27,358 bases of DNA from Tritrichomonas musculus (lineage: Eukaryota; Parabasalia; Tritrichomonadida; Tritrichomonadidae), in contig JAPFFF010000298.1 in assembly GCA_039105265.1 (NCBI GenBank), forward strand, positions 1 to 27,358. The letters are read 5' to 3'. A program made the translations under genes and the position numbers. The notes beneath the pieces were generated by a model. The model was not told where the DNA came from, did no database searches, and was given only the letters and a program-made list of their open reading frames with translations. Shown piece after piece: positions 26,995 through 27,358 of the stretch (positions are counted from its first letter, which is position 1; every line of letters begins with the position of its first letter).

Positions 26995-27358
26995 TTAAGC
27001 ATGCTTTTCATATAAAGTTAATGTTTCAAGTATCATACCACAAAGAAGAGCAAGATTGGCTTGTTCTTCAATTCTATCAGATGGTTGTTCCTCACCGCAG
27101 TTATGGTCCCACCATTGAGCTATTGTAGCTGCTTTCCTAACACGTTCAGCATCAAATGGAATCTCCTTTTTAGCAACTTTTTCAAGATATTTTTGAACTT
27201 TTTCTAAATCTTTATCAAGGGATTGGAATGCTTTGGCTGTAAATTGTGTTTGATCTTCAACAGATCCTTCAGATTGAAGTTGCATCATAGCTATACGTTC
27301 AGCAGGCTCAGTTTCATATGTAAAATCAACAGGTATCAAATTAGAGTCATTAAATAAG
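26995..27358 (-). CDS. 3' part of an unknown helical protein gene, truncated by the window edge
   Basis: The minus frame is open from the right edge of the window to a stop at 26995, so this is a partial gene whose start lies outside. The frame can be read at least to 27357 with no stop (LFNDSNLIPVDF at the visible beginning). An initiator at 27339 would need a TTG codon and is not credible. The visible 121 residues are helical and charged (ERIAMMQLQ, DKDLEKVQKYLEKVAKKE, RKAATIAQWWDHNCGEEQ), with a Trp pair and a final amphipathic helix (ALLCGMILETLTLYEKHA). Family not recognised. Confidence 0.75.
   Translation of the reverse strand, partial: LFNDSNLIPVDFTYETEPAERIAMMQLQSEGSVEDQTQFTAKAFQSLDKDLEKVQKYLEKVAKKEIPFDAERVRKAATIAQWWDHNCGEEQPSDRIEEQANLALLCGMILETLTLYEKHA

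Overview
The window looks like nuclear DNA of a compact, AT-rich protist genome. A parabasalid such as Tritrichomonas is my best guess. The reasons are uninterrupted, apparently intronless genes, very short intergenic spacers, standard stop codons (TAA and TAG are used as stops, which argues against ciliates), proteins rich in Asn, Ser, Lys and coiled coil, and a heavy load of DNA transposons and MITEs. The organism assignment is inference.

Bases 1 to about 10,300 are a mobile-element and repeat region. A pogo/Tigger-like DDE transposase gene (3669-5357, minus strand) looks intact. It lies between two long tandem arrays of the same 132-bp unit placed in opposite orientation (1 to ~3190 and ~5529 to ~7440). 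Together these resemble a giant foldback element whose terminal inverted repeats are satellite arrays. Between the left array and the transposase are a G-rich 24-bp minisatellite and a 43-base poly(T) tract. Beyond the right array (7722-10312) is a nest of small non-autonomous elements: three with TTAA ends, and a 478-bp TA-flanked MITE present as two apparently identical inverted copies.

Bases 10,450 to 27,358 are ordinary, dense genic DNA. In order they hold: an unrecognised helical protein (plus); four minus-strand genes, namely a charged basic/acidic protein, an acidic protein with an SP-decapeptide repeat, a 1005-residue coiled-coil protein and an IST1-like ESCRT-III regulator; a WD40 protein resembling CSA/ERCC8, divergent from the IST1-like gene over a 68-bp shared promoter; a 1180-residue cyclic-nucleotide phosphodiesterase with four GAF-like modules; a coiled-coil protein; a small single-pass membrane protein; and the 3' part of a gene leaving the window on the right.

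These neighbours do not form one pathway. The genes with recognisable roles act in cyclic-nucleotide signalling (PDE), transcription-coupled repair/ubiquitin ligase targeting (CSA-like) and endosomal sorting (IST1-like). Recurrent promoter features are a Myb-type TAACGG/CCGTTA site just upstream of four genes and an initiator-like TCACC motif at three starts. The most unusual object is the inverted satellite-armed transposon, with its higher-order repeat organisation.
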